A stretch of DNA of 64,000 nt from Hydrogenophilales bacterium 16-64-46 (GTDB lineage Bacteria > Pseudomonadota > Gammaproteobacteria > Burkholderiales > Thiobacillaceae). Positions 13,645-22,704 of this stretch are shown piece by piece (the first letter of the stretch is position 1; every line of letters starts with the position of its first letter). The notes under the pieces were generated by a model that saw only the letters and a program-made list of their open reading frames with translations, did not search any database and was not told the origin of the DNA. Both the position numbers and the translations under genes were made by a program. The stretch lies in the NCBI GenBank assembly GCA_002281775.1, contig NCGY01000002.1, positions 310,001 through 374,000 of the forward strand. Reading direction: 5' to 3'.

Positions 13645-14808
13645 TCAGTTCTTGCGGGTTTCGGTTGGCAGGCCGGCTTCCTTCCATTCCGGGAAGCCGC
13701 CCCGGAACCAGATCACGTTCTTGTAGCCCGCGTGGATGGCCATGACAGCGGATTTGTAACTCTTCCAGCAGATGGTGCCGTCGCAATACATCATGAAGGG
13801 CGCGTTCTTGTCCTTGGGCAGCTTGTTGAGGGCGAACTTGTCCTCGCTGGCGTCGAAGCCGACTTCCTTGGCGCTGGCTTCGCCGTAGGGCACGGAGCGT
13901 GCGCCGGGGATGTGCGAGGCCTGATATTCCTCGGGCACGCGCACATCGTAGACCGGCGTGCCCTTGTCGATGAGCTGTTTGGCCTCGGCAGCGGTAATGA
14001 TTTTTGCCCCCGGCAGGCTGGTCGGCGTGGTGTTGAGCATTGAGGCCACGCCCTTGAAATCGGCCTTGCTGGCGCTGGCCATGGTCAGGTTGAGGCTGTT
14101 CTTTTGCAGGCCGGTGCTGAGCTTTTGCTGCGCGGCGGCAGGGACGGCCTCGGGCTGCACGGTCAGCGCGCGCAGCGGCACGGCGGCGCTGGTGAGCACG
14201 ATGCGTCCGCCATTGGCGGCGGTCCAGGTCTTGGCTTCTTCGGCCGAGGCCACGGCCAGATCGTAGCGACCGAGCTTCAGGCCATACAGCGGGGCTTCGG
14301 CCATGCGGTGAAACTTCACTTCGGTGAAGTCGCTCTTGGCCAGCCCCCGGCTGTTGATTTCGCTGCGGGCGATGCCGCCCATGAGCGATTCGTAATCCGG
14401 CACGCCCAGACGCGCGCCGGATTTGGCGGCCAGCGTGCCCTTGTACTGCGGGCCGGCCACGAAGGCGGCGGCGGTGGTGGCGGTGGATTTGATCACCGGC
14501 TCGAATTTGAACTTGCCGACGTTGGCGATGATCTGCGCCGGCCCGAAGATCATGTCCAGGGTGCCGTCCTTGGCGTGCTTGATGGCGGCAAATCCCCGGG
14601 TGTAGTACTGCACCCGTACGGGCTGGCCGACGGCGCGTTCAACGTCGCCGGCAAACGCGCGGTAGCGCTGCACGGTGGCGGAATCGGCCAGAGATTCGTT
14701 CTGGTCGAGCACGATTCCGAGGATGAGCGGCGCGGCCTGCGCCGGGGTGGAAATCAGCTGCGCCAGGGCGGAAACCAGCAAAAGCGGCAAAAGGGCGAAA
14801 CGGTTCAC
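13645..14808 (-). CDS. Periplasmic phosphonate-type solute-binding protein fused to a rhodanese domain
   Basis: A signal peptide (about 1-25, ending AQAA) is followed by a PhnD-like binding-protein domain (about 27-265, with LILGIVLDQNES and DMIFGPAQIIANVG). A C-terminal rhodanese domain (about 275-387) carries VYDVRVPEEYQASHIPGA and WFRGGFPEWKEAGLP. The position normally held by the catalytic loop reads CDGTICWKS, with Cys342 and Cys347, and lacks the usual arginine. No ABC permease or ATPase genes are adjacent. A periplasmic sulfur-carrier or redox role is possible, but the substrate is unknown. Confidence 0.8.
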   Translation of the reverse strand: MNRFALLPLLLVSALAQLISTPAQAAPLILGIVLDQNESLADSATVQRYRAFAGDVERAVGQPVRVQYYTRGFAAIKHAKDGTLDMIFGPAQIIANVGKFKFEPVIKSTATTAAAFVAGPQYKGTLAAKSGARLGVPDYESLMGGIARSEINSRGLAKSDFTEVKFHRMAEAPLYGLKLGRYDLAVASAEEAKTWTAANGGRIVLTSAAVPLRALTVQPEAVPAAAQQKLSTGLQKNSLNLTMASASKADFKGVASMLNTTPTSLPGAKIITAAEAKQLIDKGTPVYDVRVPEEYQASHIPGARSVPYGEASAKEVGFDASEDKFALNKLPKDKNAPFMMYCDGTICWKSYKSAVMAIHAGYKNVIWFRGGFPEWKEAGLPTETRKN

Positions 14809-14882
14809 GGTGTCGTCTCCAGATCAGGACGACAGGGTTAACGGCCCGTTTATACAAAAATTGACCCTGGATCGACAGGCGG

Positions 14883-15263
14883 TCAGGCTGCGAGCCAGCC
14901 CTGTAGCACCTCGCGCAGGCGCGCTTCGTCGACTGGCAGGGTGAGTGCGGCGTCGACGCGCAGGCGGCCGGCCACCTTGTCGAGCACGGCCTGATGCGCG
15001 GATTCGTAGAACACGAGGATGCGCGTGCCGGCCGAGGCCTGCGCGGTGGCCAGCAGCGATTCCAGATTCGACAGACGGTCGCGGAAGTCGGTCTGGTGGA
15101 AGAAGTCGGCGACGATCACGGCGGGCGGCGTCTTGCGCACGAGCGCAATCGCCTTGCGTTCCGACCATTCGGAGACCACCGCGTAGCCGAGTTCCTGATA
15201 CAGCTTCTTGAAACTGGCCGTGCCGATGAAGGCATTGACCATGAGCAGCGCTGGCGCGCTCAT
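14883..15263 (-). CDS. Hypothetical protein, degenerate receiver-like fold
   Basis: The 126-residue protein shows alternating hydrophobic strands and helices like a CheY receiver (ALLMVNAFIG, AVIVADFF, ILVFYES, ALTLPVDEARLREVL). It lacks the acidic pair near the N-terminus and the usual lysine context, so phosphorylation is doubtful. Its start overlaps the topA stop by 4 bp on the same strand, which implies co-translation with topoisomerase I. I do not recognise a named family; the receiver assignment is from the pattern only. Confidence 0.65.
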   Translation of the reverse strand: MSAPALLMVNAFIGTASFKKLYQELGYAVVSEWSERKAIALVRKTPPAVIVADFFHQTDFRDRLSNLESLLATAQASAGTRILVFYESAHQAVLDKVAGRLRVDAALTLPVDEARLREVLQGWLAA

Positions 15264-17842
15264 GCCGCCGGCTTTTTGGCGGGGGTTTTCTTGGTGGCGA
15301 CAGGCTTGGCGGCAGCTTTTTTGGTGACCGGTTTCTTGACAGCGGGCTTTTTGGCCGCAGGCTTGTCTGCGCTGGCGGCCTTGGCCTTTTTCTCGGCGGC
15401 GGGTTTGGCGGCAGCTTTCTTCGTGGGCTTCTTGGCCGGGCCCTTGGCGGCGCGTGCGGCGATGAGCTCCAGCGCTTCTTCGAGCGTGACTGCTTCCGGC
15501 GTGGTGTCCTTGGGCAGCGTGGCGTTGACCGAGCCGTGCTTCACATAGGGGCCGTAGCGGCCTTCGTGAACGGTCACGTCCTTGTCGTCGTCGGGGTGCT
15601 TGCCGAGCGTGCGCAGCGCGGCAGCGGCCGATGCGCCGCGCGCGGCGCGCTCCATCGCCAGCACTTCGAGCGCACGTTCCAGACCGATTTCATAGACGCT
15701 GTCGGTCTTGGGAATGGACTTGAACTTGCCGTCGTGCAGCAGATAGGGTCCGAAGCGGCCGTTGTTGGCGACGATGGGCAGGCCGGTGGTCGGGTGGTGG
15801 CCGATCTCGCGCGGCAGCGAGAGGAATTTCAGCGCGAGTTCGAGCGTCGCCTGGTCGAGCGGAATCTCCTTGGGCCACGAGGCGCGGCGCGGCTTGGGTG
15901 CCTTCTTGTCTTCCGGCATGTCGCCGATCTGCACATAGGGCCCGAAGCGTCCGACCAGCAGCTTCACGTCGAGCCCGGAGGCCGGATCCTTGCCCAGCAC
16001 CGGGTCGCGCTCGACCGCGCCTTCGTGGATCGGCCGGGTATAGTCGCACTCGGGGTAGCCCGAGCAGCCGATGAAGAGGCCGCGCTTGCTCGCCTGCATG
16101 AACAGCGGCTTCGAGCACTTGGGGCAGGGCTCCATGATCGGGCAGCCGCGCTCGACGTCCTGCTTGGCCTTCATCTGGCCGTCGAAACCCTTCCAGAATT
16201 CGCCGAGCAGCTGCGCCCACTGGCGCTTGCCGTTGGAGACGTCGTCGAGCTTGTCTTCGAGCCTGGCGGTGAAGTCGTAGTCGACGTAATGCTCGAAGTG
16301 GCGGGTGAGGAAGCAGTTGACCAGCCGCCCCACGTCGGTCGGCTGGAAGCGTTTTTTCTCCAGCACCACGTATTCGCGGTCCTGCAGGGTCGAGATGATG
16401 CTGGCGTAGGTCGAGGGCCGGCCGATGCCGTACTCCTCCAGCGCCTTCACCAGGCTCGCTTCGGTGTAGCGCGGCGGCGGCTGGGTGAAGTGCTGTTCGC
16501 CGTAGAGCTTGTCGACCGGCAGGGTTTCGTTTTCCGCCAGCGCGGGCAGTTTGGATTCTTCCTCGTCCTCGTCGTCCTGGTACACGGCGAGGAAGCCGGC
16601 GAAGGCGAGCGTCTGCCCGGTGGCGCGGAAGGTGCCGTCGCCCACTGCGATGTCGGCGGCGACGGTGTCGAACTGCGCCGGCGTCATCTGGCAGGCGACG
16701 GTGCGTTTCCAGATCAGCTCGTAGAGCTTCGCCTGGTCGGCGGTGAGGCGGTGGCGCACCGCGTCCGGGGTGCGTGCGACCGCGGTCGGGCGCACCGCCT
16801 CGTGGGCTTCCTGCGCGTTCTTGGTCTTGGCCTTGTAGGCGATGGCCGAGGGTGGCAAGTACTCCTTGCTGAAGGTTTCGCCGACCCAGGCGCGGATGTC
16901 GGTGATCGCCTCGTTGGCGAGGTTGACCGAGTCCGTTCTCATATAAGTAATGAGGCCGACCGGGCCTTCGCCGAGGTCGATGCCTTCATACAGCTGCTGC
17001 GCGGTGCGCATCACCCGGTCGGTGGTCATGCCGAGCTGGCGCACACCGGCCTGCTGCAGGGTGGAGGTGGTGAACGGTGCGCCGGGATGGCGGGCGCGGC
17101 GCTTCTTTTCGATGCGCATGACGCGCGCGTCTTTCGACTGCAGCGTGGCGAGCCATTCCTTGCTCTTCGCCTCGTGTTCGACCGAGAACTGCTCGACCTT
17201 CTCGCCGCGAAAATGCGTGAGCTTGGCGGTGAAGGGCGTCTCGCCCTTGTGGGTGTCGAGGTGCAGCGTCCAGTATTCGCGCGGCTGGAAGGCTTCGATT
17301 TCGAGTTCGCGCTCGACGATCATCCTCAGCGCCGGCGACTGCACCCGGCCCGCAGAAAGGCCCGGACTGATCTTGCGCCACAACAGCGGCGACAGGTTGA
17401 AGCCGACCAGATAATCCAGCGCGCGCCGTGCCTGCTGGGCGTCGACCAGATCGGTGGCGATCTCGCGCGGGTGGCGCACCGCGTCCTGGATGGCCGACTC
17501 GGTGATTTCGTAGAAGGCGACGCGCCGCATCGGTGTCTTGACCTTCTTTTCCTTGAGGATTTCGCTGATGTGCCAGGAGATTGCCTCGCCTTCCCTGTCC
17601 GGGTCGGTTGCGAGCAGGACTTCGTCGGCTTTTTTCGCAGCCTTGACGATGGCGTCGACGTGCTTGGCGTTGCGCTCGATGATCTGGTACTTCATCGCGA
17701 AGGTGTTGGTGTCGACCGCGCCGTTTTTCGGCTCCAGATCGCGCACGTGGCCGTAGCTGGCGAGGATGTCGTACTCCTCACCCAGATACTTTTTCAGCGA
17801 TTTTGATTTCGAGGGCGACTCGACGATGACGAGTTTGGACAT
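15260..17842 (-). CDS. topA: DNA topoisomerase I
   Basis: Type IA topoisomerase that relaxes negative supercoils. The 860-residue protein starts with the TOPRIM domain (MSKLVIVESPSKSKSLKKYL, then LLATDPDREGEAISWHI). The active-site Tyr is in GLITYMRTDS. A four-Cys zinc-finger segment follows (CPKCSKPLF...GCSGYPEC), then further Topo I repeats (GRFGPYVQIGD, GRFGPYLLHDG, GRYGPYVKHGS). The last 60 residues are a Lys/Ala/Pro-rich basic tail, common in betaproteobacterial TopA. It sits in a minus-strand run after dprA and smg. Confidence 0.97.
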   Translation of the reverse strand: MSKLVIVESPSKSKSLKKYLGEEYDILASYGHVRDLEPKNGAVDTNTFAMKYQIIERNAKHVDAIVKAAKKADEVLLATDPDREGEAISWHISEILKEKKVKTPMRRVAFYEITESAIQDAVRHPREIATDLVDAQQARRALDYLVGFNLSPLLWRKISPGLSAGRVQSPALRMIVERELEIEAFQPREYWTLHLDTHKGETPFTAKLTHFRGEKVEQFSVEHEAKSKEWLATLQSKDARVMRIEKKRRARHPGAPFTTSTLQQAGVRQLGMTTDRVMRTAQQLYEGIDLGEGPVGLITYMRTDSVNLANEAITDIRAWVGETFSKEYLPPSAIAYKAKTKNAQEAHEAVRPTAVARTPDAVRHRLTADQAKLYELIWKRTVACQMTPAQFDTVAADIAVGDGTFRATGQTLAFAGFLAVYQDDEDEEESKLPALAENETLPVDKLYGEQHFTQPPPRYTEASLVKALEEYGIGRPSTYASIISTLQDREYVVLEKKRFQPTDVGRLVNCFLTRHFEHYVDYDFTARLEDKLDDVSNGKRQWAQLLGEFWKGFDGQMKAKQDVERGCPIMEPCPKCSKPLFMQASKRGLFIGCSGYPECDYTRPIHEGAVERDPVLGKDPASGLDVKLLVGRFGPYVQIGDMPEDKKAPKPRRASWPKEIPLDQATLELALKFLSLPREIGHHPTTGLPIVANNGRFGPYLLHDGKFKSIPKTDSVYEIGLERALEVLAMERAARGASAAAALRTLGKHPDDDKDVTVHEGRYGPYVKHGSVNATLPKDTTPEAVTLEEALELIAARAAKGPAKKPTKKAAAKPAAEKKAKAASADKPAAKKPAVKKPVTKKAAAKPVATKKTPAKKPAA

Positions 17843-17848
17843 GGAGGT

Positions 17849-18295
17849 TTAGTGCAGGCGTCCCGGCTCGTGGTTCAGCAGCATGTCTTCAAGGTGGGTG
17901 AAGTGTTCGATCACGCCCCGGCTCCACAGCACAATCAGGGTCATCCAGCGCACGTGTTCCGGTTCGATGTCCTCACCCGCCAGCGCCATCAGGCCGGAAA
18001 TCACCCATTCGCGCGATTCCGGGTCGAGAATCTGCGCGGACACCAGCCAGGCGAGTTCTTCCCGGCAGGCGGCGCTGAGGCGCTCGGTTTCTTCCGGTGC
18101 GTAGTGGCGATAGTGGGCCAGCGCCAGATCGGGATGGGTCGCGCTGTCCGACAGGTTGGCAAACCAGTCGAGTGCGGCGTGTATGTCGGCTTCTTCAAAC
18201 CCGGCGGCAAACAGGCGCTTTTCCAACGCGTCGCGGTCGGGAGCCAGCTCCGCCATGCGGAAGCTTTCGTAGAGATAAACCAGAATGTCGAGCAT
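17849..18295 (-). CDS. smg: Smg family protein (DUF494)
   Basis: The 148-residue protein begins MLDILVYLYESFRMAEL and ends with LIVLWSRGVIEHFTHLEDMLLNHE. Both ends are typical of the Smg/DUF494 family, which lies between dprA and topA in many beta- and gammaproteobacteria. The function is not firmly known. The start at 18295 is chosen from the family N-terminus; upstream in-frame residues overlap the end of dprA and look non-coding. Confidence 0.88.
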   Translation of the reverse strand: MLDILVYLYESFRMAELAPDRDALEKRLFAAGFEEADIHAALDWFANLSDSATHPDLALAHYRHYAPEETERLSAACREELAWLVSAQILDPESREWVISGLMALAGEDIEPEHVRWMTLIVLWSRGVIEHFTHLEDMLLNHEPGRLH

Positions 18296-18311
18296 GGTGT
18301 GTCGAGCGTGA

Positions 18312-19397
18312 TCAGTGGATTTTTTGGTAGCGCCCGCCGGGCAAGGATGCAATGTGCCCTTCCAGTTCAAGCGTCAACAGCTTGGCCGAAAGCGTATCCA
18401 GCGTCAACCCGGTTCGTTCGGCCAGGGCGTCGGCGGTGGTGGGCGCGCCATCGAAAGCGTCCAGAACGGGGTCGGCAGGTGAGTGGGCGCTTGCCTCGGC
18501 AAACCGGGGCGGCGTCAGCCGGGTGTGCCAGGCCAACTCATCCAGGATGTCGGCGGCCGATTCGACCAGTTTGGCCCCCTGCTTGATGAGGGCGTGGCAA
18601 CCGCGTGACAGCGGCGAATGGATGGAGCCGGGCATGGCGAACACCTCGCGCCCCTGCTCGGTGGCGACCCGCGCGGTGATGAGCGAGCCGCTGTCCGGTG
18701 CGGCTTCGACCACCAGCACCCCCCGGCTCAATCCGCTGATGAGCCGGTTGCGGCGCGGGAAATGACCGGGCAGCGGCGCGGTACCGAGCGGGAATTCCGA
18801 CACGATCAGACCGCGCTCGACCAGCTGATGCGCCAGTGCCTTGTTGCGCGCCGGGTAGATGCGGTCGAGCCCGGTGCCGACGATGGCGACGCTGGAGCCC
18901 GTACCGGCGAGGCCGCCGCGGTGCGCCGCCGCGTCGATCCCCAGCGCCAGGCCGCTGACGATGGTGAGACCGGCGTCGGACAAGGCCTGGGCGAAGGCCT
19001 CGGCGTCGCGCACGCCCTGTGCAGTGGCGTTGCGGCTGCCGACGACGCCGAGGCCGGGCTGGCCCAGCAGGCCGCGCCGGCCCTTGCAGTAGAGGATGGC
19101 GGGCGGGTCGGCGATTTCCAGCAGGGATTGGGGGTAGTCGGCGTCGGCCAGCGTCATCAGGCTGTTGCCGGGCTGGCCGAGCCAGGCGTGCGCGGCGGCG
19201 AGTTCGGCCGCGTCGGGCCCGGCCAGGAGCGCATCAATCTGCGCGCCGGTCAGATGAGGGGCGAGCGCGCCGCGCCCGCACGACAAAACGGCCTCCGGGG
19301 AACCGAAGGCCGTCAGCAGGCGCAGCAGGCTGGTGTTGCCGATGCCGGCTGCGAGACTCAGCCGCAGCCAGGCATCGGTATCGGCATCGCTGCTCAA
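18312..19397 (-). CDS. dprA: DNA processing protein DprA (Smf)
   Basis: DprA protects incoming single-stranded DNA and loads RecA during natural transformation. The 361-residue protein has the Rossmann-like core with GLALGIDAAAHRGGL, TGLDRIYPARN and SEFPLGTAPLPGHFPRRNRLISGLSRGVLVVEA written as consecutive blocks. It has a C-terminal winged-helix segment (TADALAERTGLTLDTLSAKL). Its start overlaps the stop of the LysM gene by 4 bp, so the two form one operon with smg and topA. Confidence 0.95.
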   Translation of the reverse strand: MSSDADTDAWLRLSLAAGIGNTSLLRLLTAFGSPEAVLSCGRGALAPHLTGAQIDALLAGPDAAELAAAHAWLGQPGNSLMTLADADYPQSLLEIADPPAILYCKGRRGLLGQPGLGVVGSRNATAQGVRDAEAFAQALSDAGLTIVSGLALGIDAAAHRGGLAGTGSSVAIVGTGLDRIYPARNKALAHQLVERGLIVSEFPLGTAPLPGHFPRRNRLISGLSRGVLVVEAAPDSGSLITARVATEQGREVFAMPGSIHSPLSRGCHALIKQGAKLVESAADILDELAWHTRLTPPRFAEASAHSPADPVLDAFDGAPTTADALAERTGLTLDTLSAKLLTLELEGHIASLPGGRYQKIH

Positions 19398-20584
19398 GGG
19401 TTGCGGGCGGTGTCGAGCAGGTAGACCGGGCCGTCGGACTGCATGATCAGCGCGTAGGCCACGCGGTCGAACACGCGGTAGACCATGAGGAGCCCGCTGC
19501 GCGCGTCCGGCAGCTTGACGCTGCGCGCGTCGTTGGCCGACAGGCAGGTGGCGCGGAAGACCTGGTCGGCGGCCGGCGGGCTGCCGGCACTGGCGGTCGC
19601 GCCGGGCTTCAGGCAGCGCACGTCGTTGTAGAGCCAGGCACCGTCGCCGGCAGTCGCCGGCTTGTCGCTGGCCCAGGTCATCTTCTCCTGTTCGTCGCGG
19701 GTGAGCTGTACCGCCTGGCCCTCGCGATAGACGGCCAGCACATGGCCGGACTCTATGCCGTCGCGGCTGCCACGGTTGAGGACGACCGTCTGATAGCGGC
19801 CGCTGTCGGTCATGCCGCCGTAGGCGGAAATGATGCGGGCGTTGATTTTGGCTTCCGGGGCGTGCGGCAGGAATTCGAAGGTGGTGGTCTCGTCTGCCGC
19901 CACCAGCTTGTCCTTGGGCAGGATCTCCTGCGCCGACTGGGTGATGCGGATTTTCTGCGGTGCGCCCTCGGCAAGCGTGCGGGCGTCGCCGAGGTATTCC
20001 ACCTCGTAGCCGAGCACCTCGCCGGTTTCCGGATCCTTCAGGGTCTTGCCCGGACGCAGCACGTTCCAGCGCGTCACGCCGGCCGGCCCACCGGTGGCAA
20101 ACGCGTCGTCGCCGGCCCCCAGCACCACGCGCTCGGCGTTGGTGCCGAGGATGAAGGGCGCGCTGTCCATCGCGTCCTTGGCCACCACACGCGGTTGCGT
20201 GAGGAAGGGATGGATCACGCGGATGGGAATGGCGGGGATGGCGTCGCTGCCGATTTCGGTGGTGCGCACGCCGGGGGAGAGCTTGACGGTGGTCATGCCG
20301 TGCTTGTCGCCCTTGACCAGCGACAGGCGCGGTTCCTTGCCGCTGCGATCCAGCACGATCAGGTCACCGGGGTAGATCCAGTGCGGGTCCTTGATCTCGG
20401 CGCGGTTGAGATTCCAGATCTGCGGCCAGCGCCAGGGGTCCTTGAGGAACTTGCCGGAGATGTCCCAGAGCGTGTCACCCTTGACCACCACATAGCGGTC
20501 GGGCGCGTTGTCCTGCAATTTCAGCGTATCGGCGAAGGCGGGGGCGGCCAGCACCAGGGCGAGAGAGGCAATGAGATGACGCAC
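19394..20584 (-). CDS. LysM-domain peptidoglycan-binding protein
   Basis: A signal peptide (cleavage near APAFA) is followed directly by one LysM domain (DRYVVVKGDTLWDISGKFL, about 30-80). About 300 residues of otherwise uncharacterised sequence follow. The same arrangement (LysM protein, dprA, smg, topA) is widespread in betaproteobacteria. It probably binds peptidoglycan in the periplasm; no enzymatic motif is seen. It is the first gene of the minus-strand operon and is divergent from def. Confidence 0.88.
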   Translation of the reverse strand: MRHLIASLALVLAAPAFADTLKLQDNAPDRYVVVKGDTLWDISGKFLKDPWRWPQIWNLNRAEIKDPHWIYPGDLIVLDRSGKEPRLSLVKGDKHGMTTVKLSPGVRTTEIGSDAIPAIPIRVIHPFLTQPRVVAKDAMDSAPFILGTNAERVVLGAGDDAFATGGPAGVTRWNVLRPGKTLKDPETGEVLGYEVEYLGDARTLAEGAPQKIRITQSAQEILPKDKLVAADETTTFEFLPHAPEAKINARIISAYGGMTDSGRYQTVVLNRGSRDGIESGHVLAVYREGQAVQLTRDEQEKMTWASDKPATAGDGAWLYNDVRCLKPGATASAGSPPAADQVFRATCLSANDARSVKLPDARSGLLMVYRVFDRVAYALIMQSDGPVYLLDTARNP

Positions 20585-20638
20585 GGGATAACCCTCCAGG
20601 ATTGGGCGGACAGGCGCATGGCGCGCCGCGTTTAGACC

Positions 20639-20666
20639 TTGTCTAATTCTGTGTTGAAAATATACT
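20639..20666 (+). promoter_or_regulatory. Candidate promoter for the def-fmt operon
   Basis: TTGTCT (20639-20644) and TATACT (20661-20666) are separated by 16 bp. Transcription from here would give a leader of about 100 bases before def. The leader contains the small hairpin GGCG-AAA-CGCC near 20681. Confidence 0.45.
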
Positions 20667-20776
20667 GTGCGCTTGATTTACGGCGAAACGCCGCCAACTA
20701 TTTAGTACTAGTTTGTGGGCCGCGCAGATTTTGCATCAAAGTGTGCCCCCAGCCTTTTCATTCGTAAAGCTTTTTT

Positions 20777-21310
20777 ATGGCCAGACTCGACATTCTGCAT
20801 TACCCCGATGCCCGCCTGCACACCGTCGCCAGGCCGGTGGAAGCGGTTGACGCACGCATCCGCACGCTGGTCGACGACATGGCCGAGACCATGTACGCAG
20901 CCAACGGGATCGGGCTGGCCGCCACCCAGGTGAACGTGCACGAGCGCGTCATCGTCATCGACCTGTCGGAAGCACGCAACGAACTGCGCGTGTTCATCAA
21001 CCCCGAGCTGATCGCCAAAAGCGGTCAGGTCGAAGGCGAGGAAGGCTGTCTGTCGGTGCCCGGCATCTACGACCGGGTGACACGCGCCGAGCGGGTTACC
21101 GTGCGTGCGCTCGACCGCGACGGCAAAACCTTTGATCTCGAGGCCGACGGCCTCCTGGCCATCTGTATCCAGCACGAAATGGATCACCTCATGGGCAAGG
21201 TCTTTGTCGAATATCTCTCCGGGCTCAAGCGCACCCGCATCAAGACCAAGCTCGCCAAGCAGGCACGCGAACACCGGCCGGACCCCGCGCCCACCCGCGC
21301 ATCCTTGTAA
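20777..21310 (+). CDS. def: Peptide deformylase
   Basis: Removes the N-formyl group from nascent proteins. The 177-residue protein has all three metal/active-site motifs: [15 protein letters not shown] (Cys metal ligand) and QHEMDHL (HExxH with catalytic Glu). The stop is immediately followed by the fmt start, the classic def-fmt pair that controls formylation and deformylation. Confidence 0.98.
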   Translation: MARLDILHYPDARLHTVARPVEAVDARIRTLVDDMAETMYAANGIGLAATQVNVHERVIVIDLSEARNELRVFINPELIAKSGQVEGEEGCLSVPGIYDRVTRAERVTVRALDRDGKTFDLEADGLLAICIQHEMDHLMGKVFVEYLSGLKRTRIKTKLAKQAREHRPDPAPTRASL

Positions 21311-22231
21311 GTGCGGCTGATCTTTGCCGGCACCCCGCCGTTTGCCGCAGCCGCGCTTGCCGCGCTCGCCGACGCCGGCCACGACATTCCGCTTGTTCTG
21401 ACCCAGCCCGACCGACCGGCGGGGCGCGGTATGAAGCTCACGCCCAGCGCGGTCAAGCTCGAAGCCCAGAAACGCGGCCTCGCGGTGGCGCAGCCCGCCA
21501 GTCTCAAGACCGACGAGGCGCAAACCCTGCTCCGCGACGCGGCGGCCGAGGTCATGGTCGTCGCCGCCTACGGCCTCATCCTGCCGCAGGCCGTGCTCGA
21601 CCTCCCGGCGCGCGGATGCCTCAACATCCACGCTTCGCTCTTGCCGTGCTGGCGTGGCGCGGCACCGATCCAGCGCGCGCTGCTGGCGGGCGACGCGGAA
21701 ACCGGCATCACCATCATGCAGATGGACGCCGGGCTCGACACCGGCGCGATGCTGCTCAAATCGACGACGCCGATCAGCGACACAGATACTGCCGGTACCT
21801 TGCACGACACATTGATGGCGCAGGGCGCGACGGCAATCGTCGACGCGCTGGCGCGGCTCGACCAGCTCACGCCCGAGGCGCAGGACAACGCGCTCGCCAC
21901 CTACGCCGCCAAGCTCACCCGGGACGAGGCCCGGCTCGACTGGCACCGTCCGGCCAGCGAGCTGGCGCGCGCGATACGAGGCTACAACCCGGTTCCCGGC
22001 GCGTGGACGCTCTTCAATGGCGCGCCGCTGAAGCTCTGGGCCGCGCGTGCGGTGACGGGCGAGGGCGTGCCGGGCACGCTGCTCGCGCTCGGCGACCAAC
22101 TGGTGGTGGCGACGGGCGAGGGGGCGCTGGCGATCACCGAATTACAGCCCGCCGGCGCGAAGCGCATGACGGCAGCGGCGTTCTGCGCCGGCCATGATTT
22201 CGCCCCTGGCGCGACGCTGGGCGCGGGATGA
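21311..22231 (+). CDS. fmt: Methionyl-tRNA formyltransferase
   Basis: Transfers formyl from 10-formyl-tetrahydrofolate to initiator Met-tRNA. The 306-residue protein starts MRLIFAGTPPFAAAAL with a GTG codon directly after the def stop. It has the catalytic region LNIHASLLPCWRGAAPIQRALLAGD and ITIMQMDAGLDTGAML, and a C-terminal anticodon-side domain (GYNPVPGAWTLFNGAPLKLW). Its stop overlaps the next gene by 4 bp. Confidence 0.98.
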   Translation: MRLIFAGTPPFAAAALAALADAGHDIPLVLTQPDRPAGRGMKLTPSAVKLEAQKRGLAVAQPASLKTDEAQTLLRDAAAEVMVVAAYGLILPQAVLDLPARGCLNIHASLLPCWRGAAPIQRALLAGDAETGITIMQMDAGLDTGAMLLKSTTPISDTDTAGTLHDTLMAQGATAIVDALARLDQLTPEAQDNALATYAAKLTRDEARLDWHRPASELARAIRGYNPVPGAWTLFNGAPLKLWAARAVTGEGVPGTLLALGDQLVVATGEGALAITELQPAGAKRMTAAAFCAGHDFAPGATLGAG

Positions 22232-22704
22232 AACGCTATTCGCAGCGTCCGCAGGACGATTACCTCGGCGTGCGCGGCGACGGCACGTTCTATGGCCCGG
22301 CGCAGGTGTGCCGCGACAGCGGCATCGAAGCGGCATGGAATCTCGTCTGGCTCAGCTTTCCCGAAGTCGATGACTATCTGCCCCGCCCACAGGACGAAGC
22401 GCGCCTGACCGCGCTGCTGCCCGACGGCCGGGTGCGGCGGCTGATCGTGAGCACGCTGGCGTTGGCCCGCGCGACCGAGGGGCGGATCGTGTATCGCTTC
22501 AGTGAAGCCATGCGCGCCTACCCCAACCCGCTCGATTTCGTCGATTACGTGCAGCGTCATCCGCGTCTGGGCTTGTTGCCGTGGTATCGCGAATTCGGCG
22601 ACGCCTGGCTCGCCACCCTCACCGCCCGCGCCAAGCTCTCGGTCTACGGCGAAGCCGCCGACGCACTGCTGGTGGTCGACTTCAAACGCCGCCGGCCGCT
22701 CTGA
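22228..22704 (+). CDS. Conserved hypothetical protein between fmt and rsmB
   Basis: The 158-residue protein starts MKRYSQRPQDDYLGVRGDG and has several aromatic and acidic patches but no signal peptide, membrane segment or motif I recognise. It overlaps fmt by 4 bp and rsmB by 1 bp, so it is a real, translationally coupled member of the operon. A role linked to translation is suggested only by location. Confidence 0.75.
   Translation: MKRYSQRPQDDYLGVRGDGTFYGPAQVCRDSGIEAAWNLVWLSFPEVDDYLPRPQDEARLTALLPDGRVRRLIVSTLALARATEGRIVYRFSEAMRAYPNPLDFVDYVQRHPRLGLLPWYREFGDAWLATLTARAKLSVYGEAADALLVVDFKRRRPL

Noticed and set aside
15263..15470. Repetitive Lys/Ala/Pro coding stretch at the topA 3' end
   Set aside because: It is the basic C-terminal tail common in betaproteobacterial TopA, not a mobile or regulatory repeat.
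15536..17806. Long + strand open frame (756 codons) antisense to topA
   Set aside because: It mirrors the codon use of the GC-rich topA gene, has no recognisable domain and no ribosome site; topA is certain.
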